A stretch of DNA of 64,000 nucleotides from Dryocola boscaweniae (lineage in GTDB: Bacteria > Pseudomonadota > Gammaproteobacteria > Enterobacterales > Enterobacteriaceae). A program made the translations under genes and the position numbers. Each line of letters starts with the position of its first letter. The first letter of the stretch is position 1. Under the pieces are notes generated by a model. It was given only the letters and a program-made list of their open reading frames with translations. It was not told the DNA's origin and made no database searches. Positions 1 through 9,056 of this stretch are shown in pieces. The DNA is taken from assembly GCF_025215095.1 (NCBI RefSeq), contig NZ_JALHAP010000081.1, positions 186,001 through 250,000 of the forward strand, read 5' to 3'.

Positions 1-212
1 CGATGGACCTCCCTTCCGGCGACTATCCGGCAGTCGACCGGCTCCAGTCCGGCCTGTTCGAATACGCGCAGGTCTTCGTCATCCTGCCAGCAGACAGCAA
101 TATGCAGATTTTCAGGATGAACAGCATGGCGCAGCATATCCCGCAGCGTGGGGATTAACTCGGGATCGCGATAGCTGGCCATACTGATAAAAATAGTCGC
201 CAGGTTGTCCAT
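1..212 (-). CDS. Glycosyltransferase, GlcNAc-transferase-like family (3' part outside window)
   Basis: Only the first 70 codons are visible; the gene runs off the left edge. The N-terminus reads IFISMASYRDPELIPTLRDM, then HPENLHIAVCWQDDED. This matches my recollection of the N-terminus of the 'GlcNAc' glycosyltransferase family (Pfam PF11397 type), in which the SYRDP stretch opens a GT-A-like fold. An AAGGGA ribosome binding site lies about 8 bases before the ATG. The gene starts 24 bases after the stop of the fimbrial adhesin on the same strand, so it is probably the last cistron seen of the tssF-G-A-adhesin transcription unit. A role in sugar modification of a surface structure is an inference from position. 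The family call rests on a short stretch and the active site is not in view. Confidence 0.6.
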   Translation of the reverse strand, partial: MDNLATIFISMASYRDPELIPTLRDMLRHAVHPENLHIAVCWQDDEDLRVFEQAGLEPVDCRIVAGREVH

Positions 213-236
213 ATTTTTAGTCCCTTAAAAAGTACG

Positions 237-1226
237 TTATTGAATATCAAAAACGATTTCTGCTTTGGCGTGGAATATCCCGCCGGCAGGAGATGGCTGG
301 TTAGCTGGAATAAGCTTTGCGTTCCATGCAAATTCAGCCGGCCCCTGGCTGGTAATACTGGTTTTTTGTTCTGAGGTGCTGCCGTCTACCTTCATGGCTC
401 TGCCGGCGCCATCGGTGATTTGAATGCCCAGCCTGTCTTTATTGCCCGCGGCGTCTTCAACGCGAATATAAGAGGCGTCTGATGAAGGGGTAGTCGTGAC
501 GATTGACGCTTTGGCAGAATAAGAGCCGTAGTCGCTTTTACAGACGATGGCAAAATCCAGATTGCGGACAACGCCGGCGCTCAGCAGCGAAGGCGTGACG
601 TTATTAAAATCGACGGTTTTTGTGCCGTCGGTGGTGCAGGCTGGCGTGCTGATAACTTTTATTTCGCCAATCGAAAGTTTCATGATGTAGGATGCCGGAT
701 CCTCCGTCCTCAGGTAGTTATAGGCAATCTCCGCAGCGGGCAGGACGGTATCGCCCTGCGGATTATTCAGCCGCAGGATGTCTTCGGTTTTAAAAAACTG
801 GACGCGATAAAAAGAACCTGCCAGAAAGTCAAACGTCCCGCTTTGTTCCCCATTTTTAAAAGATAGATAGCTGGTGGAAGGAAAATTGCCGAAAGCTTCA
901 CTGTTATTCCAGAGTATCTTGATGCCGATCCCGGGAATATTGGTCTGGTAGATTTTGGTCGAACTATTCTGGCCGATCAGGTTTAAGACGCGTTTACCGT
1001 ATTCCGTACCGGCAAGGCAGTCATCATAGCCAATGTTCTGGCCCGCGGTCGGGCTGTCGTACTGGGCAACGGGATTCGAGGTATCGACCGGCGCATCGGC
1101 GGCAATACGAATAACCTGCGAAGGAATAGTGACGGTGGTTGGTGCGCCGCGGGCAAGTGTACAGGCGGCCTCAGCGCCGTGCGAAAAAATAAATGCGGAT
1201 GCCATAGCGACAAAGATCCTTAACAT
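237..1226 (-). CDS. Two-domain fimbrial tip adhesin (FimH-like)
   Basis: A 329-residue secreted protein. It has a signal peptide (about residues 1-20, ending AEA before a mature N-terminal Cys), a putative receptor-binding domain (about 21-190) and a C-terminal pilin domain (about 195-329). The pilin domain has a Cys pair (PACTTD and FAIVCKSD) and a final strand ending VFDIQ, as expected for a subunit held by donor-strand exchange. This layout and length are typical of chaperone-usher tip adhesins. The receptor is unknown. It is the missing tip gene of the fimbrial operon at 8410-13117, yet lies on the other strand, three bases after the tssA stop. Its ribosome binding site (AAGGA) sits inside the last tssA codons, so translation is probably coupled to tssA. 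Confidence 0.8.
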   Translation of the reverse strand: MLRIFVAMASAFIFSHGAEAACTLARGAPTTVTIPSQVIRIAADAPVDTSNPVAQYDSPTAGQNIGYDDCLAGTEYGKRVLNLIGQNSSTKIYQTNIPGIGIKILWNNSEAFGNFPSTSYLSFKNGEQSGTFDFLAGSFYRVQFFKTEDILRLNNPQGDTVLPAAEIAYNYLRTEDPASYIMKLSIGEIKVISTPACTTDGTKTVDFNNVTPSLLSAGVVRNLDFAIVCKSDYGSYSAKASIVTTTPSSDASYIRVEDAAGNKDRLGIQITDGAGRAMKVDGSTSEQKTSITSQGPAEFAWNAKLIPANQPSPAGGIFHAKAEIVFDIQ

Positions 1227-1229
1227 AAT

Positions 1230-2315
1230 TTATTCCTTCTCTTGATTTAGCATGGCGATGATTTCAGGGGGATACATTTTTATAAGGTCGGCAAAATTTT
1301 TGCCGATGCTCTCTTCGGCATATCGCAGCACCGGAACCAGCGGGCTGCTGGGTTCCGTCATGGCGAACCAGCTACGAACCTCCTGCAAACGCTGCAGCGC
1401 ATCCGCGCGGCTACCAATGCCGCGCTGCGTTTCCGGCACGTTGCAAAGGGGGACGGGCGCCATCACGATACTGGCGGAATCAACTGTTGCAGGCGCTGCG
1501 TCAACAGCAGGCAGACTGATTTCTTCTCCGGCCCGATCGGCGGGAGCATTGTGAAGCGGCGCGTTAGCGACGGGAGGCAGAGTGCCGAACTCGCTGGAGA
1601 AAAGGCCCAACAGGCTATCCAGTACGCTAAGCTCGGGTGCTTCGTGAACCAACGCCTGACGGAGCGTTTTCTTTATTTCCTGTAGAAAATGGCGCGCCTG
1701 GGTAAGCGGGGCTATGTCGTCCCGGGCGTTGAGATGCCATTCATGCAGCAGTGCCGCAACGGCCGCCTCCGAAAGCGCTCCTTCTTCACGCGGGACAACG
1801 TGCGCCTTTTCAAACTCCTTCAGGGTTATCTGCAATCCCGATGCTTTGGGAAGCGGCTGGTTACGCAGGTCGGCCAGCAGGCCATTCGCGTCTTCCAGTT
1901 CGGCAAACGCGTTAGCGCGCAGCATGGGGGTAAACTCCCCTTCATCAAGAAGCTGAGGATGCAGGTCGTTCGGCCAGGCGTGTAATAAAGCATGAAGAGC
2001 TTCTATACCTTCGGATAAGGCGAGGAGGCCGACTTTACGCAGCCGACAGCGCATCAGGATAATCATCACCCTGATATCCTTGCTCTTTTGCAGCAGCGTC
2101 AGGCATTCGCGCTCGGTTTCGGCCCAGTTAACGGGTTCCGCCGCTTCAAAAAAACTGCCGTATTCGACATCAAGCCGTGGCTGGAGCCGGGACTGCAGCA
2201 TAATAAAGGCGAGATCGTAATCGAGGCTTTCACCGCACGGAGCGTCGCCTGCAATAGGCTGCATCAGGTGCTGGTAATACTCTGAACAGGTCAGTCTGTA
2301 TGTTGTTTCGGTCAT
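1230..2315 (-). CDS. tssA: T6SS component TssA (ImpA family)
   Basis: 361 residues. The N-terminal ImpA-type domain contains the usual opening PIAGDAPCGESLDYD. A variable alanine-rich middle (about 240-290) follows, then a short C-terminal segment with the family hallmark SRADALQRLQEVRSWFAMTE, PSSPLVP and FADLIKMYPPE. TssA proteins cap or prime the growing sheath and tube at the baseplate. This one has the short type of C-terminus, without a long extra domain. It lies 54 bases after tssG and three bases before the fimbrial adhesin. Family assignment is firm; the exact TssA subclass is inferred. Confidence 0.92.
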   Translation of the reverse strand: MTETTYRLTCSEYYQHLMQPIAGDAPCGESLDYDLAFIMLQSRLQPRLDVEYGSFFEAAEPVNWAETERECLTLLQKSKDIRVMIILMRCRLRKVGLLALSEGIEALHALLHAWPNDLHPQLLDEGEFTPMLRANAFAELEDANGLLADLRNQPLPKASGLQITLKEFEKAHVVPREEGALSEAAVAALLHEWHLNARDDIAPLTQARHFLQEIKKTLRQALVHEAPELSVLDSLLGLFSSEFGTLPPVANAPLHNAPADRAGEEISLPAVDAAPATVDSASIVMAPVPLCNVPETQRGIGSRADALQRLQEVRSWFAMTEPSSPLVPVLRYAEESIGKNFADLIKMYPPEIIAMLNQEKE

Positions 2316-2369
2316 AAAGGTTTACTTTTCATCAATGGGTGGCGGCTTAGTGGCTCAGAAAGAGGGCCG

Positions 2370-3398
2370 CTAACGATGGTACATTTCGGGTTCAAAGCTC
2401 ATACCGAAGACCGGCCTGTCGCATTTTTCCCGCTCAAGCCAACTGGCGTAACCAAGCTGGTGGCTGCCGTCCAGGCAGGCCAGAGGCACCTGATCGGCGG
2501 CCAGCACCAGTTGTATATCCCAGGCGTATTCAAAGCCGATAAAGCTGCGGACCAGTTCGCGCAGCACCGTCATGTCGTTGCCCCACGGGCTAAATAACAT
2601 GTATTGCGCAAGCGTCAGCGGGCCTGCCAACAGTTTGAATTTGTGCTGCCGGTCCAGCACGGTATTGCCGAGAATGGCACCGTCGCCCAGCAGGCTGGCG
2701 TAGCGATCGTCCCCAAGGGCGGTTTGATCCTTCTCATCCAGAAAAATCCATTGCAGCTCAAACTCTTCCATACGTACCGGCACGTTGAAGTAATACTGCA
2801 TGGCCCCCAGCAAACCGTCTGGATTACGGGCTTCACGCACCAGATGGGCGGAAGTAGCAAGGCGAGCGTGTACCGGCAGCGGCGTGGGATCTAACTCCGC
2901 GGGATCAAGCCCGACCAGGCTGCCGACGTAAAACGAAAAGCGCTCGTCGTCTTTACGATCCAGTGAGGCGGTGTCCTGCGACAAAAACCAGGCGCGATAA
3001 AACAGGCTGAGCGCCCGGTGATGGAAAATGTCCACGAAGTCGATGAGAGTGCGATCGTGCTGTTCGTAGCGCGAATGGGCCAACTCGGAAAGGTGGAGCG
3101 GCATCGCTCCCTGCGCGCCCCAGATGCCTAAGCCAAAAAGTTGAATTTTGAGTTTATCGCCCTGTCGGCTGATGTGTGATATCTCGCGCGGCGAGAACGC
3201 CATGCTGGAAATCTGGCCTAATCTAAAGCGCTCCTGTGCGGGCAGCGTCGCTTTACCGGGGGCGGGAAGAGAAGGCGTGCGGGCGGCAATGGCTCGCATT
3301 ATGCTGATAAAGCCGGCTTCCCAGGGAGTATCAGGATCGTACCAGCTATCCAGGCCTGCTGGCAGCGCTTCGCGTTGGGGTATATCTGAACGGTTCAT
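2370..3398 (-). CDS. tssG: T6SS baseplate protein TssG
   Basis: 342 residues, the usual TssG (ImpH/VasB) length. Recognisable family stretches are FRLGQISSMAFSPREIS near residue 60, FGLGIWGAQGAMPLHLSE near 90, and LDRQHKFKLLAGPLTLAQY and LGYASWLE in the C-terminal half. TssG forms the baseplate wedge with TssE, TssF and TssK. Its ATG overlaps the tssF stop (ATGA arrangement), so tssF and tssG are translationally coupled. Confidence 0.95.
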   Translation of the reverse strand: MNRSDIPQREALPAGLDSWYDPDTPWEAGFISIMRAIAARTPSLPAPGKATLPAQERFRLGQISSMAFSPREISHISRQGDKLKIQLFGLGIWGAQGAMPLHLSELAHSRYEQHDRTLIDFVDIFHHRALSLFYRAWFLSQDTASLDRKDDERFSFYVGSLVGLDPAELDPTPLPVHARLATSAHLVREARNPDGLLGAMQYYFNVPVRMEEFELQWIFLDEKDQTALGDDRYASLLGDGAILGNTVLDRQHKFKLLAGPLTLAQYMLFSPWGNDMTVLRELVRSFIGFEYAWDIQLVLAADQVPLACLDGSHQLGYASWLEREKCDRPVFGMSFEPEMYHR

Positions 3399-5275
3399 AG
3401 CACTCCCCGCCTGCCCGGACGGACTTTCCAGCGAGCTATCAATCCGCGCTGCATCGAATGCAGCTCTGTTTCGGTGAAAATATTGATGGCGGCGTGGCGC
3501 GCCAGATAGTTTTCCATTATCAGGCCGAAAAGGTACGGACTAATGCCTGAAAAACCTTCTTCATCCACGGTCAGGCTACAGCAAACGCCACGCCCGTATA
3601 TCAGTAGCCCATCTTCCGCAAGGCGGCGAACAACGGGTTCAGTTTTACAGCCCACCAGGCTGTTAATTTGCGCCACAGATTCCAGATCGGCTGCGGTAGT
3701 GAACAGCCGCAGCATATTGCGCAGGGATTCACCGCCCTGAGCATGTTCCATCTCAGACAGGGGAAGATAGTTGAAGCTTAACTGGCGAATCAGCCGCCAT
3801 GAGGATTCCCCTACCGCAAACGGCGGGCGCGGTGCGCTGGGCGAAGTCACAAAGCGGGCGCCGTGGATGGGCACAGAATCCGACATGCTGAGATCGAGGC
3901 TATTCGTGCTGGCCAACAGGCGTGGCAAATCGCGATTGGTGACCATAGTATCCACCAGAAGGTAGCGGATATTCTCGCCGTATGGCGCCTCTTGCTGATC
4001 GACGAGCGAGATGAATATTTCGGTTTCGCTATACGGGGTTCTGGTGTCGTATTTACGCCTGGTCGCGGCTTTTGCCCTGACTTCTCTCTTGACGGAAAAA
4101 TAACGGCCAAAATTACCGGAATCGCTGTGACGAGTTTGATAGAGCGGATTAAACGTCAGCTCTTCGCTTGTTTCTGCCTGTAGCCCCAGCACCTTATTAA
4201 CGGAAAAAACTTCGTAATCGAGCGGCCGGCTACGGTCAGGAACAATATGAAAATTATTTAATGCCCGATTGACTTCAATTCTGTCGACCCGCTTTGGAAA
4301 GAGATTAATTACCGGCGTGCAAAACAGCAAAAAGCGTGACGCATCCAGATGTGGGATAAGATCCTGCGGCAGTTTATCCAGCAGAATAATTATTTCCACT
4401 TCGTTGGTGTGGTTTTTTTCCAGAGCGGCGGCGAGTTGAGTCAGCGTGAAAAAGTAAAATCGCTCGCGGCAGCAAATATATTCCTGAATTAATGTATGCC
4501 CATGAAACATATTCCATTGCAGCGGTAACAGGCTTTGGTCCGGCGCCAGACCTTCAAATTTAAGCGACTGCTGGCTGATGACATGATGCTGAGATTTTTC
4601 CCCGGCCGCACTGCGGATAATTGTTGCTATGTGGCTGCCGTGAAGCAGCTCAAAAGTATGGGATACGATGCGTTCATCGCCCTGAATATAAAAAGGCAGC
4701 TCATCCAGCCCCTTTAGCGCTGAGAAAACAAGGTCGCCCTGTAACTTTAATTTGATGCGCACAGCGCCTTTCAGGCGAGAGTGGTGGAGGCGATAGTTTT
4801 CAAGGTTAGGAATATCGGGAGGAACAGAAGTTAGCCTGGCTTCTACTATTTCCAGCGGCCACAACGTTACTTCCTGGTTATTTCGGAACTCGCAGCGAGT
4901 CATCTCACCCGGTAGAATTTTGCTGTAAAAAGCGCTCTTTTTAGGGATCGTATAGCCATTGGTTAGATCCCCTTCGCTCAAATTAGGCTGCAGTTGCACG
5001 ACGCCCATCGAAGGCGTTGGCGAGTTATAGTTTGGATAAACGATATCCAGTAGTCGCTGGGTAAATTTCGGGAATTCGGCATCGAGTTTTATCTGCGTTC
5101 TGGCGGATAAAAAGCAGAACGCCTCAATGAGACGCTCAACATAGGGGTCGGCAACTTCTATGCCGTGCATGCCCAGACGACCAGCAATTTTGGGGTGCCG
5201 CTCGGCAAACTCTCGCGCCATTTCCCTGACGAAAGTCAGCTCCCGATTGTAATAATCTAAAAAATCATGTTCCAT
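3395..5275 (-). CDS. tssF: T6SS baseplate protein TssF
   Basis: 626 residues, full length for TssF (ImpG/VasA). It begins with the hallmark YYNRELTFVREMAREFAERH and contains DPYVERLIEAFCFLSARTQ (about 40-60) and YPNYNSPTPSMGVVQ (about 75-90). The C-terminal part has SLDLSMSDSVPIHGARF and SWRLIRQLSFNYLPLS. TssF is a wedge protein of the baseplate and partners TssG. It is the first gene of the minus-strand arm and is transcribed away from tssH. Confidence 0.95.
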   Translation of the reverse strand: MEHDFLDYYNRELTFVREMAREFAERHPKIAGRLGMHGIEVADPYVERLIEAFCFLSARTQIKLDAEFPKFTQRLLDIVYPNYNSPTPSMGVVQLQPNLSEGDLTNGYTIPKKSAFYSKILPGEMTRCEFRNNQEVTLWPLEIVEARLTSVPPDIPNLENYRLHHSRLKGAVRIKLKLQGDLVFSALKGLDELPFYIQGDERIVSHTFELLHGSHIATIIRSAAGEKSQHHVISQQSLKFEGLAPDQSLLPLQWNMFHGHTLIQEYICCRERFYFFTLTQLAAALEKNHTNEVEIIILLDKLPQDLIPHLDASRFLLFCTPVINLFPKRVDRIEVNRALNNFHIVPDRSRPLDYEVFSVNKVLGLQAETSEELTFNPLYQTRHSDSGNFGRYFSVKREVRAKAATRRKYDTRTPYSETEIFISLVDQQEAPYGENIRYLLVDTMVTNRDLPRLLASTNSLDLSMSDSVPIHGARFVTSPSAPRPPFAVGESSWRLIRQLSFNYLPLSEMEHAQGGESLRNMLRLFTTAADLESVAQINSLVGCKTEPVVRRLAEDGLLIYGRGVCCSLTVDEEGFSGISPYLFGLIMENYLARHAAINIFTETELHSMQRGLIARWKVRPGRRGVL

Positions 5276-5635
5276 TTGGCACCCTGTAATTATAATCGCG
5301 CGAAGGACCTGGATTGGGTCAATAAATATCAGAATCGGACCTTTTGCGGATTTTTCACTGCGCTGTTTTCCTTAACTCTGCATTGCCGATTCTAAAATTA
5401 AAAATAAAATTTACGATGCTGGTATTTATAGTATTTGTGACTTTAGGAATGCCTTGCGGGCAGTTGTCTTAAAAGCCATCAGGCATCGGATTGAGAGTTT
5501 TTATTTCTATTTTTATTAACTACTATGGCCCTAAATTAGCATTGCGGTAGATATGATTTATCGTAAGGCTAATAGAGTGCTCCACTATGGGACAGTGGAT
5601 GAAAATGGAATAATTAAAACAGGGCGAGTTTTATC
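5276..5635. promoter_or_regulatory. Divergent regulatory gap between tssF and tssH
   Basis: 360 bases without a gene, between the two divergent T6SS arms, and A+T-rich compared with the genes on either side. It must hold the promoters of both arms. A small inverted repeat TCCACT / AGTGGA (5581-5586 and 5594-5599) lies about 40 bases before the tssH start and could be an operator or an mRNA hairpin. An 8-codon ATG...TAA string at 5587 has no ribosome binding site and is not called. I see no convincing sigma-54 (TGGCAC-N5-TTGC) element. Confidence 0.5.
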
Positions 5636-8332
5636 GTGGCCATAACGAGAAAAAACCTATTTGGCAAGTTAAACATTATCTTGTTCAAAAGCATCGAAAG
5701 TGCCACCACGCTGTGTAAATTACGTGGTAATCCCTATGTTGAACTGGTGCACTGGTTAAATCAGATTTATCAGCAGCAGGATAGCGACCTGAAACATATT
5801 ATTCGACATTTTGAAATCGATGTTGAAATGCTTGAGCGTGATTTTGCTCAGGCATTAACTCGTCTGCCTGCCAATGCAAGTTCTATTTCTGACTTCTCAT
5901 ACCATGTCGAACTGGCAATTGAACGTGCATGGGTATATTCCAGCCTGGAATGCCACAATACCTGTATCCGCAGTGGCCATTTATTAATTGCGCTACTGAC
6001 CACGACAGAGCTACGCCGCACGCTGTTCGCTATTTCTCCAGCATTTGAAAAACTTCCTTTGGAGCATTTGAGTAAAGATCTTGGCTATATCATTCGTGAA
6101 TCTGCTGAAGAAAGTGAATTAGCCTGCGATGCTTCTCTTCATGGCGAAACCGGGATACCGGGAGAGGCCAGCAATGCGCTTGGCACAGCTCAGAGCGGCG
6201 GGCTTTCGCAATACTCTACGGATCTCACGGCGCTTGCGCGCGAAGGGAAAATCGATCCGGTTCTGGGGCGTGATAAAGAGATAAACACGATGGTGGATAT
6301 CCTGCTGCGTCGCCGCCAGAACAACCCTTTGCTGACCGGGGAAGCCGGTGTCGGTAAGACAGCCGTGGTTGAAGGGCTGGCGCTGGCCATTGCGGCGGGT
6401 GAAGTCCCTCCTTCGCTTGCAAGGGTGCGTTTACTTTCGCTTGATGTCGTGGCGCTCTCGGCGGGCGCCAGCATGAAGGGCGAGTTTGAAGCGCGCTTAA
6501 AAGCGGTGCTGGAAGAAGCGGTTAATTCAGCCGATCCGGTAGTGCTGTTTATCGATGAGGTTCATACGCTGGTGGGGGCGGGCGGCAATGCCGGCACCGG
6601 TGATGCCGCAAATCTGATGAAGCCAATGCTGGCGCGGGGTCAGCTACGTACTATCGGAGCTACAACCTGGAGTGAATTTAAACGCCATATTGAAAAAGAC
6701 CCGGCATTGACGCGACGTTTTCAGGTTTTACAGGTGGAAGAGCCTTCAGAAGAGCTAGCTATCGCCATGCTTCGCGGCCTGCTGCCGGTTCTGGAAAAAC
6801 ATCACGGCGTCTGGATTATGGATGAAGCGTTACGTGCGGCGGTGCGTTTATCCCATCGCTATATCCCTTCACGCCAGTTGCCGGATAAAGCCATCAGCCT
6901 GCTGGATACCGCCTGTGCCAGAGTTGCCGTTGCCCAGCACGCGCCGCCTGCCGAGCTACAGATGCTGAAATTCCGCAGCCAGTCGGCGCAGACCGAGCTG
7001 TCGCTGCTTGAAAAAGCGATTGGTTTCGGTAAAGAAAGCGGTGGCAGCGTGAAAGATATTGAAGCCTCGATTGCCGAACATGCGCAGGAGGCGGAGCAGC
7101 TTGATCGCCGCTGGACGCAGGAGTGTGAGTTGGTAGCCAGCATCGTTGATACCCGCCAGCAGTTGCTTGCCGCCACGGCTGAAGATCCCCAAATGCCAGA
7201 GACGGAAAAAATCGCCTTTTTGCAGGCCCGGCTGAACGAGCTGGAAACGGCATTAAGCGAAACCCGTCATGAACAACCGCTGGTGCAGGCGGAAGTGAAT
7301 GCCGGTGTAGTCGCCTCAATCGTCGCGAGCTGGACCGGTATTCCGGTAGGACAGGTGGTGAAAGATGATATCAGCGCCGTCATGGAGCTGCCGCAGCGTC
7401 TTTCCGAGCGCGTTATTGGTCAAGGGTATGCACTGAGCTGCCTGAGCCAAAGCATACAGACCGCACGGGCAGGACTTGCCGATCCGCAAAAACCATTCGG
7501 CGTCTTCATGCTGGTGGGCCCGTCAGGCGTGGGGAAAACCGAAACGGCACTGGCCATCGCCAGCCAGCTTTATGGCGGCGAGCATAATCTCATCACCATT
7601 AATATGAGTGAATATCAGGAAGCCCATACGATTTCATCGCTGAAAGGCTCTCCGCCGGGCTATGTCGGCTATGGCGAAGGCGGCGTGTTAACCGAAGCGG
7701 TTCGGCGCAAGCCTTACAGCGTGATCCTGCTTGATGAAGTGGAAAAAGCGCACGCTGACGTGCATGAATTGTTCTTCCAGGTTTTTGATAAGGGTTCAAT
7801 GGAAGACGGCGAAGGTCGCCATATTGACTTTCGTAATACCATTATTTTATTAACCAGCAACGCTGGCAGTGAAATAATCAGTAGCGCCTGCGCCGATCCG
7901 GAAACAGCGCCGGATGCTGAAGCTTTACAGGCAATTTTACAACCGGCTCTTCTGCGCGTATTCCCGGCTGCATTTTTGGGAAGAGTCACTGTGGTTCCTT
8001 ATTTTCCACTAGAACGAGAATCGCTCCAGCATATTGTCAATATTCATTTTCAGCGTATTGCTGAACGGGCAAAGGCACATCATAACATTCGTCTGACTTT
8101 CAGCGATGAGGTGATGCAGCACGTAGTGGATCAGTGCCCGGTAGCAGAGACAGGGGCAAGAATGCTGATCCGTTTTATTGAGAAGAATATTCTACCGAAG
8201 ATTGGTGCTGCGATTTTAAACAGGACCAGTTCACCAGAAACCGGCAATACAATAGTAGCAATGCGTGTAATGAAAAGTCAGGAAAAAGGAAGTGGGATTG
8301 TTATACAAACGGAGGAATTACCGACGGAATAA
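5636..8332 (+). CDS. tssH: T6SS sheath-recycling AAA+ ATPase ClpV (TssH)
   Basis: 898 residues with the Hsp100/ClpB-like plan: N-terminal helical domain (about 1-160), first AAA+ domain with Walker A GEAGVGKT (about 235) and Walker B VLFIDEVHTL, a coiled middle segment (about 450-560), and second AAA+ domain with Walker A GPSGVGKT (about 627) and Walker B VILLDEVEKAH. ClpV unfolds the contracted TssB/TssC sheath so that its subunits are reused. The start is GTG, preceded by AGGGCGAG at a good distance. It opens the plus-strand arm. The next gene is the fimbrial pilin 77 bases on, with no obvious terminator between, rather than the usual tss gene. Confidence 0.95.
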   Translation: MAITRKNLFGKLNIILFKSIESATTLCKLRGNPYVELVHWLNQIYQQQDSDLKHIIRHFEIDVEMLERDFAQALTRLPANASSISDFSYHVELAIERAWVYSSLECHNTCIRSGHLLIALLTTTELRRTLFAISPAFEKLPLEHLSKDLGYIIRESAEESELACDASLHGETGIPGEASNALGTAQSGGLSQYSTDLTALAREGKIDPVLGRDKEINTMVDILLRRRQNNPLLTGEAGVGKTAVVEGLALAIAAGEVPPSLARVRLLSLDVVALSAGASMKGEFEARLKAVLEEAVNSADPVVLFIDEVHTLVGAGGNAGTGDAANLMKPMLARGQLRTIGATTWSEFKRHIEKDPALTRRFQVLQVEEPSEELAIAMLRGLLPVLEKHHGVWIMDEALRAAVRLSHRYIPSRQLPDKAISLLDTACARVAVAQHAPPAELQMLKFRSQSAQTELSLLEKAIGFGKESGGSVKDIEASIAEHAQEAEQLDRRWTQECELVASIVDTRQQLLAATAEDPQMPETEKIAFLQARLNELETALSETRHEQPLVQAEVNAGVVASIVASWTGIPVGQVVKDDISAVMELPQRLSERVIGQGYALSCLSQSIQTARAGLADPQKPFGVFMLVGPSGVGKTETALAIASQLYGGEHNLITINMSEYQEAHTISSLKGSPPGYVGYGEGGVLTEAVRRKPYSVILLDEVEKAHADVHELFFQVFDKGSMEDGEGRHIDFRNTIILLTSNAGSEIISSACADPETAPDAEALQAILQPALLRVFPAAFLGRVTVVPYFPLERESLQHIVNIHFQRIAERAKAHHNIRLTFSDEVMQHVVDQCPVAETGARMLIRFIEKNILPKIGAAILNRTSSPETGNTIVAMRVMKSQEKGSGIVIQTEELPTE

Positions 8333-8409
8333 TTCAGAAGGGATGTAAATAATACGGAAGTATCTCAATTGTTATATTTAATACGAATAACAGAATATAG
8401 GGAATTATG

Positions 8410-8949
8410 ATGCATAAATTCAAATTGACGCTTTGTGCTTTGCTGCTAACTACCGCATCGGCTTCTGCTCTGGCTGCCGATGAGACTCAGGGAACGGTAA
8501 CCTTTAACGGTGAGCTGTACGCTGAAACCTGTTCTATTGCCAGCGACTCTGTTGATGTTCAGGTTACGCTGCCTAAAGTATCCATTCAGACTCTTAAGGC
8601 CAGCGCAGATGCTGCTGGTTCTAAAGGCTTCGATCTGAATGTTGAAAACTGCCCGGTGGGGATTACTCAGGTTGCCGCGCATTTTGAAGCTATCAGCAGC
8701 AGCGGTGTGAATAGCGCAACGGGTAACCTGACTAACCAGTATCAGGGCGCAAGCGCAAAAGCCTCGAACGTTGAAGTTCGTCTGTATAACTCTGACGAGA
8801 AACAGTTGAAACTGGGTGAAACAGGCGCGCCGGCTCAGGTGAGTAACGGTAAAGCGACGATGCGTTACTACGGTGGTTATTACGCTACGGCGGCAACTAC
8901 CGCAGGTCTGGTTTATGCGCAGGCGCGTTATACGCTGGCATATCCATAA
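8410..8949 (+). CDS. Major fimbrial subunit (type 1-like pilin)
   Basis: About 179 residues. A signal peptide ends near SALAADE, followed by one pilin domain: GTVTFNGELYAETCSIA (the conserved cysteine and beta strand), a second cysteine at NVENCPVG, and the terminal YAQARYTLAYP strand with the penultimate tyrosine needed for chaperone binding and donor-strand exchange. There are two adjacent ATG codons (8407 and 8410). The second has better spacing from AGGGA, but 8407 is possible. As first gene of the fimbrial set and a single-domain pilin it is the likely shaft subunit. The gene sits between tssH and the chaperone, inside the T6SS arm. Confidence 0.85.
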   Translation: MHKFKLTLCALLLTTASASALAADETQGTVTFNGELYAETCSIASDSVDVQVTLPKVSIQTLKASADAAGSKGFDLNVENCPVGITQVAAHFEAISSSGVNSATGNLTNQYQGASAKASNVEVRLYNSDEKQLKLGETGAPAQVSNGKATMRYYGGYYATAATTAGLVYAQARYTLAYP

Positions 8950-8953
8950 TAAA

Positions 8954-8998
8954 CCAACCTGTTTCGGGTTGGGTGAAGGGGCGGTTTTATCGCCCCTT
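8954..8998 (+). terminator. Two consecutive hairpins after the major pilin gene
   Basis: CCAACC / GGTTGG (8954-8959, 8967-8972) is followed by AAGGGGCG / CGCCCCTT (8976-8983, 8991-8998). The run of T residues expected of a strong intrinsic terminator is missing. It is more likely a partial terminator or an mRNA-protecting structure that gives more pilin than chaperone/usher transcript, a common arrangement in fimbrial operons. Confidence 0.5.
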
Positions 8999-9056
8999 AT
9001 TAAAAAATAATTTGTCTGCCTTTTAGCAGCGGAATTTTTACGCGTAGGTTTTTGCT

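Noticed and set aside
5587..5613. Eight-codon ATG...TAA string upstream of tssH as a leader peptide
   Set aside because: No ribosome binding site in front, and no attenuator-like structure behind it.
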